NCBI GenBank assembly: GCA_963712565.1
Contig: CAVQIP010000077.1
Span: forward strand, 1-64,000
From: VAZQ01 sp963712565
Lineage (GTDB): Bacteria > Pseudomonadota > Alphaproteobacteria > Rhizobiales > Xanthobacteraceae
Direction: 5' to 3'
DNA: 64,000 nucleotides
Shown: positions 25,306 to 32,737 of the stretch, in pieces
Layout of the letters: each line of letters starts with the position of its first letter
Numbering within the stretch: the first letter of the stretch is position 1
Program-made: the position numbers and the translations under genes
Notes under the pieces: generated by a model
Databases searched by the model: none
What the model was told of the DNA's origin: nothing
Seen by the model: the letters and a program-made list of their open reading frames with translations, nothing else

Positions 25306-25815
25306 TCACGTCGCCGTCCAGTCCGGCCGGATCGCCCCGGACACGCCCGCGAAGGCGCCCTCGGCCAGCTCGCAGACGAGCAGCCGCGCCGGATCGACCG
25401 GGCCCGGCAGGCTAGCGCGGCCCTTGGGGATGCGTTGGAAGCCGGATTTGCCGTAGTACGGCTCGTCGCCCACCAGCACCACCAGCCGATGGCCCTCGGC
25501 CTTGGCCGCGGCCAGCGCGCGCTCGATCAAGGCGTAGCCGATGCCGCGCTCGCGGAACGGCGGCTCGACGGTGAGCGGACCGAGCAGCAGCGCCTTCGTC
25601 TCGCCGATGCGAATCGGCGACAGCCGCACCGAGCCGACCAGCAGCGACCCGATGCGCGCGGTGAACGACAGTCCGAGCCGGTGGCGCAGGCGCTCGCGCA
25701 GGCGGTAGGCCGACTTGGCGTAGCGGCCGGGGCCGAAGGTGCGTTCGTGCAGCCGCTCGATCGGCAGCGCGTCGTCGGCCGTTTCCGGCAGGATGGTGAC
25801 GGCAAGGTCGGTCAT
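25306..25815 (-). CDS. GNAT-family N-acetyltransferase
   Basis: The 169 residues show the GNAT fold: an N-terminal helix pair, strand LLVGSVRLSPI, the acetyl-CoA motif region LTVEPPFRERGIGYALIERA (V..RG.G..L), and the late VLVGDEPYYGKSGF (Y.k.GF). The substrate is unknown. The divergent GST-family gene starts about 150 bases away. Confidence 0.88.
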   Translation of the reverse strand: MTDLAVTILPETADDALPIERLHERTFGPGRYAKSAYRLRERLRHRLGLSFTARIGSLLVGSVRLSPIRIGETKALLLGPLTVEPPFRERGIGYALIERALAAAKAEGHRLVVLVGDEPYYGKSGFQRIPKGRASLPGPVDPARLLVCELAEGAFAGVSGAIRPDWTAT

Positions 25816-25967
25816 CGGCTGAGTTGCCCGGCAGCGCGCTTAGCATTTGGCCGGCGGAAAATCTATCGCCCAGCGCCGGTGCCGATTGCTCGGCAGGCGC
25901 GGCGGAGGTGAAACCGCGGCTGCGAATGGTTAGATAGCTGGCGGGGCGGCGGACAAGGGAGTTCGGG

Positions 25968-26950
25968 ATGGGCCTTCTGGTCGACGGCGTCTGGCGCGAC
26001 GAGCAGCCCACGAGCGCACCAAGGGGGGTCGTTTCCTGCGCCCGTCCACGCGCTTCCGCAACTGGGTGACGGAGGACGGCGCCCCCGGCCCCAGCGGCGA
26101 AGGCGGCTTTGCCGCCGCGCGCGGGCGCTATCACCTCTATGTGGCGCACGCCTGCCCGTGGGCGCACCGCACGGTGATCATGCGCATGCTCAAAGGCCTC
26201 GAACAGGTGGTCTCGCTGTCGGTGGTCGAGCCGCTCTACGGCCCGCACGGCTGGCGGTTCGGCAGCAGCCCCGGCACCATTCCCGACAGCGTCAACGGCG
26301 CGAGCGAGCTCGCCGAGATCTACCTGCGCGCCGATCCGCGCTACAGCGGCCGCGTGAGCGTGCCGGTGCTGTGGGACAAGGAGCGCCGCACCATCGTCAA
26401 CAACGAATCGGCCGAGATCATCCGCATGCTCAATGGCGCCTTCGGCCGGTTCACCAATGTGCGGACCGACTACTATCCCGCGCCGTTGCGCGAGGAGATC
26501 GACCGCGTCAACGCACTGGTCTACGAGAACGTCAACAACGGCGTCTATCGCGCCGGCTTCGCCTCTGCGCAGGAGGCCTACGAGGAGGCGTTCCGCGCGC
26601 TGTTCGCCGCGCTCGACGAGCTCGAGCAGCGGCTCTCAAGCCGGCGCTATCTGGTGGGGCCGGAGCTCACCGAGGCCGACTGGCGCCTGTTCACGACGCT
26701 CGTTCGCTTCGACGCGGTGTACTACGGCCACTTCAAGTGCAACCTGCGCCGCATCGTCGATTACCCCAATCTCTCGAACTATTTGCGCGACCTCTACCAG
26801 CAGGGAGGCATCGCCGCGACCGTGAACATGGACCATATCAAGCGGCACTATTACGGCAGCCAGCGCCACGTGAACCCGACCGGCATCGTGCCGCTCGGGC
26901 CGGCGCTCGATTTCTCCGCGCCGCACGACCGCGGCAGGTTCGGCGGGTAG
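25968..26950 (+). pseudogene. Glutathionyl-hydroquinone reductase (Xi-class GST) with a 5' frameshift
   Basis: The open frame 26066-26950 gives most of an Xi-class GST: GPSGEGGFAAARGRYHLYVA, HACPWAHRTVIMRMLKGLEQ with the catalytic Cys in CPWAH, NVRTDYYP, EADWRLFTTLVRFDAVYYGH and HYYGSQRHVNPTGIVPLGP. The family start (MGLLVDGVWRDEQ) is present at ATG 25968 in another frame; the link RTKGGRFLRPSTRFRNWVTE lies in the frame of the long part. One base is therefore missing between about 26004 and 26015. These enzymes reduce glutathionyl-hydroquinones. If the indel is real, only a GTG at 26066 remains, which would remove part of the N-terminal domain. Confidence 0.85.
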
Positions 26951-27002
26951 CGAGGCGTTCGCTGAAGTCGAAGGACGCCCGTCGGATTACGAGGGGTAGT
27001 GC

Positions 27003-27130
27003 CACAACGTGCCCTCCTCCGCTTGCGGGGGAGGGACAGGGAGGGGGCATGCACGAAGACTCGTGCCAGTCTGCCCCCACCCCCACCCTCCCCCGCTTGC
27101 GGGGGAGGGAGCAAACCGAGCCTGTCGCTC
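27003..27130. repeat. CCTCCC...GGGAGG repeat, family of three
   Basis: Two hairpins of type CCCCCGC-TTGC-GGGGGAG flank a spacer of about 60 bases, ending in GGGAGCAAACCGAG. The same design recurs at 32572-32697 and 45643-45753, where the ends also read GGGAGCACACCG. It fills the gap between two convergent genes and may stop transcription from both sides. Confidence 0.8.
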
Positions 27131-27167
27131 GCTGACTCCACTTCAGCGAATAGCCCTCGGCGCGCAC

Positions 27168-28025
27168 TCAGTCGAGGCGGAAACCCTTGCCGCGCACGAA
27201 GGCGCCGAAATCGGCGCGCAGCGGCTCGGCGTATTGCCGCGCCTTGTCCTCGGACCAGCCGTAGAAGCTCGCCTCGCCCCAGCGCTGCGGGCTTCGCTGC
27301 CGCGCATAGGGACGCTGTCGCGCGCGGCGGCGGTCGTAGGCGTCGATCTCGCCGGCGAGCCCGCCGGTTCGATAGGTGTCTTCGTGCAGGGTGCTCGCAA
27401 GCCCGAGCCGCGGCGTGATGCCACCGGCCTCGGCCGGCCAGCCGACGCACAGCCCGGCGACCGGGACGACGCGCTCGGGCAGCGCGAGGAGCTCGCTCAC
27501 GACGCCGGCGCGGTCGCGGATCGCACTGATCGGACATGAGCCGAGACCGACCGCCGCGGCAGCGCGCATGAAGGTTGCGAGCAGGAGCGCGCTGTCGACC
27601 ACGGCATTGAAGAACAGGTCGAGATGATCGTTGGGGAACGGCTTGCCGCGCAGCCGCGCGATCTCCGGGAGCCGGCGACCGTTGGCGAGAAAGACCAGAA
27701 ATACCGGCGCGTCGGCGATCCAGGGCATGTCCGGAATGAGCGCGGCGATCGCGCGCTGCTTCTCCTGGTCCCTGACCGCGAGGATGTCGCCCTGCTGCAG
27801 ATCGCTCTTCGAGGGCGCCGAAAGCGCGCAGGCGCACAACAGGCGGATGAGCGCGGGCTCGACCGGGCGCGGCAGGAAGCGCCGATGCACGCGATGGCCG
27901 GCGATCCGCGCCAGCTCGCGCAGTCCACGCAGCTCGGGATCGACGGGGAACGCTTCACCGAATCGTTCGGCGAGACTCGCCTCGATCAGCTTGGCCGTTA
28001 TGTCGGGAGCGAGGTGTTCCTGCAT
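27168..28025 (-). CDS. Nitroreductase-family protein (NfsA/FRP-like)
   Basis: The 285 residues begin with a helical arm and have the nitroreductase features: HRRFLPRPVEPALIRLLCAC, ALSAPSKSDLQQGDILAV (the FMN-binding SAPSKSDLQ), a central dimer helix, AAAAVGLGSCPISAIRD and ERVVPVAGLCVGWPAEAGGI. It uses FMN and NAD(P)H to reduce flavin, quinone or nitro compounds. The C-terminal extension (QRPYARQRSPQRWG) resembles the NfsA/FRP branch. A REP element (28061-28200) separates it from the cupin gene upstream on the same strand. Confidence 0.88.
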   Translation of the reverse strand: MQEHLAPDITAKLIEASLAERFGEAFPVDPELRGLRELARIAGHRVHRRFLPRPVEPALIRLLCACALSAPSKSDLQQGDILAVRDQEKQRAIAALIPDMPWIADAPVFLVFLANGRRLPEIARLRGKPFPNDHLDLFFNAVVDSALLLATFMRAAAAVGLGSCPISAIRDRAGVVSELLALPERVVPVAGLCVGWPAEAGGITPRLGLASTLHEDTYRTGGLAGEIDAYDRRRARQRPYARQRSPQRWGEASFYGWSEDKARQYAEPLRADFGAFVRGKGFRLD

Positions 28026-28060
28026 CGGGCAGTCTCCGGGTTTCGCTCAAGCGCTTCCGC

Positions 28061-28200
28061 AGGGTGGGCATTGCGCATGCTCGGTGCTTTCATCCGCGCC
28101 GACCGTGGGGCGCAATGCCCACGCGTTCCGCCCGTGGGCAAAATCGCTTGCGAAAATGGCGCGAAACGGCAGCTTCTCGGCAGACGATTTTGCCCACCCT
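28061..28200. repeat. REP element with AGGGTGGGCA / TGCCCACCCT ends
   Basis: A 140-base element has perfect 10-base inverted ends and an inner part with GTGGGCATTGCG, CGCAATGCCCACGCGTTCCG and GTGGGCAAAATCGC. A close copy lies at 50138-50296 and a more distant one at 57019-57145. It sits between two minus-strand genes. Confidence 0.8.
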
Positions 28201-28207
28201 ACTCTTG

Positions 28208-28678
28208 CTAGTCTTCCTGCGGCTCGTCGCGCAGGAACGCCGCCACCCGCGCATCGGCCGCGAGCTTGACCAGATCCTCGGCCGTCGGCAATTGCGGCTT
28301 GTCGCGGCCGGCATTGACCATGCAGAGGAAGCCGAGCGGCTCGCCCTTGGTGGCGCGAAACTGGTGCCAGGTCATGGACGGAACGGTGATGAGATCGCGC
28401 GCCGCGATCGGCTTGACTTCGCCGCCCACGAGGCAATGGCCGCGGCCGCGCAGGATCATCACCGCGTGCATGTGCTCGTGCCGTTCGAGGGTGGAGAAGC
28501 CGCCCGGCGCCATCTCGAAATAGCGCAGCTCGCCATGCAGGTCGGGATCGGAGAACAGCACCTGGCGCGTGATCGACTTGAACAAGGCGCGATCGTCTTC
28601 CTTGTAAGGAAGCTCCTCCACGCCTTCCCAGCGGTAATCCTTCGCCTTGCGGTGGACGGGTCGCTCGCGGGTGGTCAT
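28208..28678 (-). CDS. Cupin protein beside the RuBisCO-like gene
   Basis: The start chosen is ATG 28676-28678, four bases after the RuBisCO-like stop; a GTG at 28705 would overlap that gene. The 156 residues form a single cupin: GGFSTLERHEHMHAVMILRG carries the first metal motif (E65, H67, H69, H71), and ITVPSMTWHQFRA the second (H105). A Cys at about residue 119 (LGFLCMVNAG) lies just after the barrel. In Rhodospirillum rubrum a cupin works with a RuBisCO-like protein: the latter isomerises 5-methylthioribulose-1-phosphate to 1-methylthioxylulose-5-phosphate, and the cupin (methylsulfurylase) releases methanethiol to give 1-deoxyxylulose-5-phosphate. The adjacency suggests the same role here. 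Confidence 0.75.
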   Translation of the reverse strand: MTTRERPVHRKAKDYRWEGVEELPYKEDDRALFKSITRQVLFSDPDLHGELRYFEMAPGGFSTLERHEHMHAVMILRGRGHCLVGGEVKPIAARDLITVPSMTWHQFRATKGEPLGFLCMVNAGRDKPQLPTAEDLVKLAADARVAAFLRDEPQED

Positions 28679-28682
28679 GGTT

Positions 28683-29798
28683 TCAACTCGGATGGCCTCG
28701 CTCACCGTAGCGGTGGACGGCGGCCACGAAGGCCGCTGTCGCTTCGACCAAATGCTCGCGCGCGTCGAGCAATGCGCCGCCGATCAGCAACATGACGTTG
28801 GCCCCGTAGAAATCAAGCATTTCGCCCACGCGATCGGTGGTCATGCCGCCGGCCGGCACCGGAACGCAGGGGCGCAGCCCGTCCCGCTCGTCCAGGGCCG
28901 CGTCGGCGAGGGCGCGGCAGGTATCTGGGGAGTAGCCGAAGCGTCCGCCATGGTTGGGAAACACCGTGGCATCGGCCCCCAGGATGCGGAACAGCCGGCC
29001 CAGCAGCAGCGCCGGCGCAATGCGCGCCGCCCCGGCCATGGAGGGATGGGCGAGGAAGGCGATGCCGGGGTTTTCCCGCACCAGGCGGTGGAAGTTGGAC
29101 AGACCCGCGATCATCGGCGCGATCATGACGGTATCGATGCCGGCATCGCGGGCGAGCGCGATCTGCGCCCGCATGGCGTCGAGGTCGCCCGACAGGCTCG
29201 GCACATAGCGCGCCGCCCGGCTGCTCTTCGGCGCGGCCGCGCGCAGCGCCGCGGTCACCGCTTCGACCCGGCGCGCGAATGGGGAATAGGCCTGCTCGGC
29301 GAGCCCATGGTCGTCCTTGATGTAGTCGATGCCGCCTTGCGCAAAACGCCCGGCAAGCTCCGCGAGCGCGGCCGGCGACAGGCCTTGCGGCTTGAGCGCC
29401 GAGCAGGTGAGCGCGCGCGCACCGGCGCCGGCCCGCCGGCGCAGCTCGTGCAGCCCGTGCCGAGGGCCGCCGAAGGCCTCGACCAGCTCGCGCGGAAGCG
29501 CGACGTCGTGCAGCACCACATCCTCGTGCAGCGAGGTGTTGCCGAACAGCATGTTGATGAGTTGGCCGGGGTCGCCGCCGACGGTTTCCGCGGCGAGCGA
29601 GATGCGCACCTCGAACAGTCCGCCTTCGCTTTCGGTGATTGTCTCGACACGGCCGACGATCTCGGCGCGGACGAAATCGTCGGCGATGGCGGAGAGCGGC
29701 ATCTCCACGCTCTGCTCGACCGCAATGGCCTGCGCGCGCTCCGCGATCGAACGCGCATCGGCGCGGACGTGATAGATGGCCTGCAGGCGAGCGTGCAT
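28683..29798 (-). CDS. RuBisCO-like protein (form IV)
   Basis: The start is ATG 29796-29798 (MHARLQAIYHV), dropping 12 residues from the longest frame. The 371-residue product has the RuBisCO large-subunit layout. K136 in ALKPQG matches the catalytic Lys of TxKPKxG, and K161-D-D-H in IDYIKDDHGL matches the metal-binding KDDE with His in place of Glu. H251 lies in LAHPSMAGA, FPNHGGRFG takes the place of loop 6, PVPAGGM lies near 315, and LIGGAL near 338 is the phosphate site. Several RuBisCO carboxylation residues are changed, so it is a form IV protein. KDDHGL recalls the non-photosynthetic branch that acts on methylthio-sugars. It is followed by the cupin gene after 4 bases. Confidence 0.9.
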   Translation of the reverse strand: MHARLQAIYHVRADARSIAERAQAIAVEQSVEMPLSAIADDFVRAEIVGRVETITESEGGLFEVRISLAAETVGGDPGQLINMLFGNTSLHEDVVLHDVALPRELVEAFGGPRHGLHELRRRAGAGARALTCSALKPQGLSPAALAELAGRFAQGGIDYIKDDHGLAEQAYSPFARRVEAVTAALRAAAPKSSRAARYVPSLSGDLDAMRAQIALARDAGIDTVMIAPMIAGLSNFHRLVRENPGIAFLAHPSMAGAARIAPALLLGRLFRILGADATVFPNHGGRFGYSPDTCRALADAALDERDGLRPCVPVPAGGMTTDRVGEMLDFYGANVMLLIGGALLDAREHLVEATAAFVAAVHRYGERGHPS

Positions 29799-29867
29799 GG
29801 TGCTTCGACCAAGTCGCGGTGCTCGGATCACCATAGAGCACGTTCGCCGAGACCGCGACCGGAGGAT

Positions 29868-30359
29868 TCACCAGCGCTCGCTCACCGGCGCGCCGCCGAG
29901 CACTTCGATGATGCGGGCGCGGGTCGAGGCCGTGGTGTCGTCGGGCAGCGCGTCGAGGGCGAAGAAGCCGTGCGCGACGATCTCGCGATCGGGCACCGGC
30001 GCCGCGGTTTGCCGGAAGCCGCGTACGACGAACAGCGCGACATGATCGCGCCGGGACGCCCGATCGTTGAAGAAAATTCCGTGCAGCTGGGGCGGCGCGG
30101 TCACCTCGATGTTGCCCTCTTCATGCAACTCGCGTGCGATCGCCTGCATCAGCGTCTCCCCGGCTTCCACCCCGCCGCCGGGCAAATGCCAGCCGCTGAC
30201 ATAGCTGTGCTTGACCAGAAAAACCCGCCCGTTCTCATCAACCACCAGCGCGCGGACACCGAGCGTCATGGCGCGTGCGAAGCGCCAATAGAGGTGCAGC
30301 ACCCGCCGCAGCGCGGGCTCGAGCGCGCGGCGCGTGCGATCGAGGCTGGCACGTCTCAT
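29868..30359 (-). CDS. NUDIX hydrolase
   Basis: The start is ATG 30357-30359 (MRRASLDRTRRALEP); the longer frame runs through a repeat. The 163 residues contain a full Nudix box, GGGVEAGETLMQAIARELHE then EGNI, fitting GX5EX7REUXEEXGU. A strand with LGVRALVVDENGRVFLVKHS precedes it. It likely cleaves a nucleoside diphosphate linked to another group; the substrate is not predictable. The RuBisCO-like gene starts 69 bases downstream, so it may be the first gene of that operon. Confidence 0.85.
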   Translation of the reverse strand: MRRASLDRTRRALEPALRRVLHLYWRFARAMTLGVRALVVDENGRVFLVKHSYVSGWHLPGGGVEAGETLMQAIARELHEEGNIEVTAPPQLHGIFFNDRASRRDHVALFVVRGFRQTAAPVPDREIVAHGFFALDALPDDTTASTRARIIEVLGGAPVSERW

Positions 30360-30422
30360 GTCGTTTCTTCGCCCCGCTCTGCGGCCTCCGTCGCTGCCAT
30401 CAATAGCGATTGTACTCCACCC

Positions 30423-30506
30423 GTCATGCCCGGCCTTGTGCCGGGCATCCACGCCTTTCGTTCCGCAAAGCAAGGCGTGGATGGCCGGGACAAGCCCGGC
30501 CATGAC
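30423..30506. repeat. Long palindromic repeat
   Basis: GTCATGCCCGGCC...CCGGGCATCCACGCC pairs with GGCGTGGATGGCCGGGA...GGCCATGAC to make a hairpin of about 84 bases. It lies between divergent NUDIX and mbfA genes and belongs to the same broad class as the repeats at 40815 and 55354. Confidence 0.8.
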
Positions 30507-30548
30507 GGAGAACCGCGTCCGCCTTGTCAAAAGGTCGCGTTTGCCTGG

Positions 30549-30563
30549 TTAGAAGAGTTCTAA
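30549..30563. promoter_or_regulatory. Irr-type iron control element (ICE box)
   Basis: TTAGAA-GAG-TTCTAA is a perfect inverted repeat, 40 bases before the GTG at 30603, and matches the ICE-box sequence type bound by the rhizobial iron regulator Irr. In Bradyrhizobium, mbfA is controlled by Irr, so the site is expected here. Confidence 0.8.
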
Positions 30564-30602
30564 TATAGGACATTGGCTTTTTTTTCGAGCGCGAGGAACC
30601 CC

Positions 30603-31559
30603 GTGAAACGCTTCGCCGACCTCACCGAACAGGAAATCCTCGCGCTCGCCATCACCAACGAGGAGGAGGACAGCCGCATCTATCGCGGCTTTTCCGAAGG
30701 GCTGCGCGAGAAATATCCCGCCTCGGCCAAGGTCTTCGACGAAATGGCGGAGGAGGAGGTGCGCCATCGCTCCATGCTGTTCGATCTCTACCGGTCGAAA
30801 TTCGGCGAATACCTGCCGCTGATCCGCCGCCAGGACGTCAAGGGCTTCATCACGAAAAAGCCGCTGTGGCTGATGCAGCCGCTCAATCTCGACGAGGTGC
30901 GCAAGTTCGCCGAGAACATGGAGTACGAGGCGGCGCGATTCTACCGGCGCGCCACGCAGACGACGCGCGACGCCTCGGTGCGTCAGCTGCTCAACGAGCT
31001 TGCCGAGGCCGAGGTCGAGCACGAGAGCCTGGCCCACAAGCTCGGCCAGCAGATCTTGACGCCGAGCGCCCGCGCGACCGAGGACGAAACCGCGCGGCGC
31101 GTGTTCGTGCTGCAATACGTGCAGCCGGGCCTCGCCGGGCTGATGGACGGCTCGGTCTCGACGCTCGCCCCGCTGTTTGCCGCCGCCTTCGCCACCCACA
31201 GCACCTGGGAGACGTTTCTGGTCGGGCTTGCCGCGTCGGTCGGCGCCGGCATCTCCATGGGCTTCGCCGAGGCGCTCTCCGACGACGGCTCGCTCACCGG
31301 GCGCGGCGCGCCGGTGATGCGCGGCGCGGTGTGCGGGGTGATGACCGCGATCGGCGGGCTCGGCCACACCCTGCCCTATCTCATCCCCAATTTCTGGACC
31401 GCGACCGTCGTGGCGATCGCGGTGGTCATGGTCGAGCTCACCGTCATCTCCTACATCCGCCATCGTTTCATGGACACGCCGTTCCTGGCGGCGACGTTTC
31501 AAGTCGTCGTCGGTGGCGTGCTCGTGTTTCTCGCCGGCATTTTGATCGGAAGCTCGTGA
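30603..31559 (+). CDS. mbfA: Membrane-bound ferritin / iron exporter MbfA
   Basis: The GTG at 30603 has GAGGA 7 bases upstream and gives MKRFADLTEQEILALAITNE, the family start; TTG 30573 is less likely because it overlaps the promoter region. Residues 1-145 are a ferritin-like diiron domain with EEEDSRIY, EMAEEEVRHRSM, NMEYEAARFY and EAEVEHESLAH. Residues 165-318 are a Ccc1/VIT1-type membrane domain (GLAGLMDGSVSTLAPLFAAA; GLAASVGAGISMGFAEALSD). MbfA exports iron from the cytosol and protects against iron and peroxide stress. The ICE box upstream indicates Irr control. The metallophosphoesterase gene follows after 29 bases. Confidence 0.95.
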   Translation: MKRFADLTEQEILALAITNEEEDSRIYRGFSEGLREKYPASAKVFDEMAEEEVRHRSMLFDLYRSKFGEYLPLIRRQDVKGFITKKPLWLMQPLNLDEVRKFAENMEYEAARFYRRATQTTRDASVRQLLNELAEAEVEHESLAHKLGQQILTPSARATEDETARRVFVLQYVQPGLAGLMDGSVSTLAPLFAAAFATHSTWETFLVGLAASVGAGISMGFAEALSDDGSLTGRGAPVMRGAVCGVMTAIGGLGHTLPYLIPNFWTATVVAIAVVMVELTVISYIRHRFMDTPFLAATFQVVVGGVLVFLAGILIGSS

Positions 31560-31588
31560 GGGCGCATATCAGCCGTGATCACTCCACC

Positions 31589-32494
31589 ATGTTCGTCCTC
31601 GCGCATCTGTCGGACCCGCATCTCGCACCGCTGCCGCAGCCGCGATTGACCGAACTCATCGGCAAACGCGCCACCGGCTTTCTGAACTGGCGGCGCAAGC
31701 GCCACCTGATCCATCGCGCCGACGTGCTCGCGCGCATCGTGGCCGACCTGAAGGCGCAGGCGCCCGACCACATCGCGGTGACGGGCGACCTCGTAAACAT
31801 CTCGCTCGCCGGCGAATACGCGCCGGCGCGCGCCTGGCTCGCGGCGCTCGGGCCGCCGCACGACGTCACTTTGGTGCCCGGCAATCACGATGCCTATGTA
31901 CGCGCGACCGCGCAGCATCCGCAGCTGCATTGGGGCGACTACATGCGCGGCGACGATGCGGCCGAGACGGCGTTTCCGTTCGTGCGCCAGCGCGGCCCGC
32001 TGGCGCTGATCGGATTGTCGACCGCGCTGCCGACGGCGCCCCTTATGGCGACGGGACGCCTCGGCGGCGAACAGATCGGCAGGCTCGCCGAGGCGCTCGA
32101 CCGCTGCGGCCGCGAACGTCGTTTTCGCGTGGTGCTGATCCACCATCCGCCGATCAGCAAGCCGGCGCGCCATTTCAAGCGGCTGCTCGACGGCGCGGAC
32201 TTGCGCGCCGTGCTGGCGCGGCACGGCGCCGAGCTGGTCATTCACGGCCACGATCACGAGCATTCCCTGATCGAGCTCGAAGGACCGCAGCGCCGCATCC
32301 CGGTCGTGGGGGTGCCTTCGGCGTCGGAAGCGCCGCCGGGCGAGCATGATCCGGCCGGCTACAACCTCTACCGGATCGAAGGCCGCGGCGGCAGCTGGTC
32401 CTGCGAGGCGATCGCGCGCGGGCTGGCGCGCGAGGGTGAAGCGGTGGTGGAGATCAAGCGGATCATGCTCGTGAACGAGCGCGTGATCTCATAG
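31589..32494 (+). CDS. Metallophosphoesterase (calcineurin-like)
   Basis: The start is ATG 31589. The 301 residues have all metallophosphoesterase motifs in order: LSDPHL (near 8), VTGDLVNI (near 65), VPGNHDAYV (near 95), VLIHHPPIS (near 190) and IHGHDHEHS (near 225). It uses two metal ions to cleave phosphodiesters; substrates of this cytosolic subgroup include cyclic nucleotides and nucleotide sugars, but none can be assigned. It follows mbfA closely and may share its transcript. Confidence 0.88.
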   Translation: MFVLAHLSDPHLAPLPQPRLTELIGKRATGFLNWRRKRHLIHRADVLARIVADLKAQAPDHIAVTGDLVNISLAGEYAPARAWLAALGPPHDVTLVPGNHDAYVRATAQHPQLHWGDYMRGDDAAETAFPFVRQRGPLALIGLSTALPTAPLMATGRLGGEQIGRLAEALDRCGRERRFRVVLIHHPPISKPARHFKRLLDGADLRAVLARHGAELVIHGHDHEHSLIELEGPQRRIPVVGVPSASEAPPGEHDPAGYNLYRIEGRGGSWSCEAIARGLAREGEAVVEIKRIMLVNERVIS

Positions 32495-32571
32495 ACGTTG
32501 GTCGATCACTTCAAGGATTGCCCTGAAAGCGCATCCCGCGGGAATGGAATCAGTGCGAGCCGCAAAATCGG

Positions 32572-32697
32572 TTTGCTCCCTCCCCCCTTGTGGGGGAGGG
32601 TTGGGGGAGGGGGTGGTGCGTTTGGCAACATTAGTGCGTCAATCGCACGACCCCCACCCCCGACCCCTCCCCGCAAGGGGGAGGGGAGCACACCGAG
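32572..32697. repeat. CCTCCC...GGGAGG repeat, second copy
   Basis: GCTCCCTCCCCCC-TTG-GGGGGAGGG starts the element and CCCCTCCCCGC-AAG-GGGGAGGGGAG ends it. The inner spacer (GGTGGTGCGTTTGGCAACA) differs from copies at 27003 and 45643. It separates two convergent genes. Confidence 0.8.
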
Positions 32698-32737
32698 TGA
32701 GCGGTACTGTTCCGCGTCCACCTCACCCGAACCCGCT

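Noticed and set aside
28647..30563. A 638-residue plus-strand frame over the RuBisCO-like gene
   Set aside because: It is the antisense shadow of the RLP and NUDIX genes; the minus-strand products have clear family motifs.
30866..31588. N-terminal extension of the metallophosphoesterase
   Set aside because: It is a shadow of mbfA; the first motif DPH begins just after ATG 31589.
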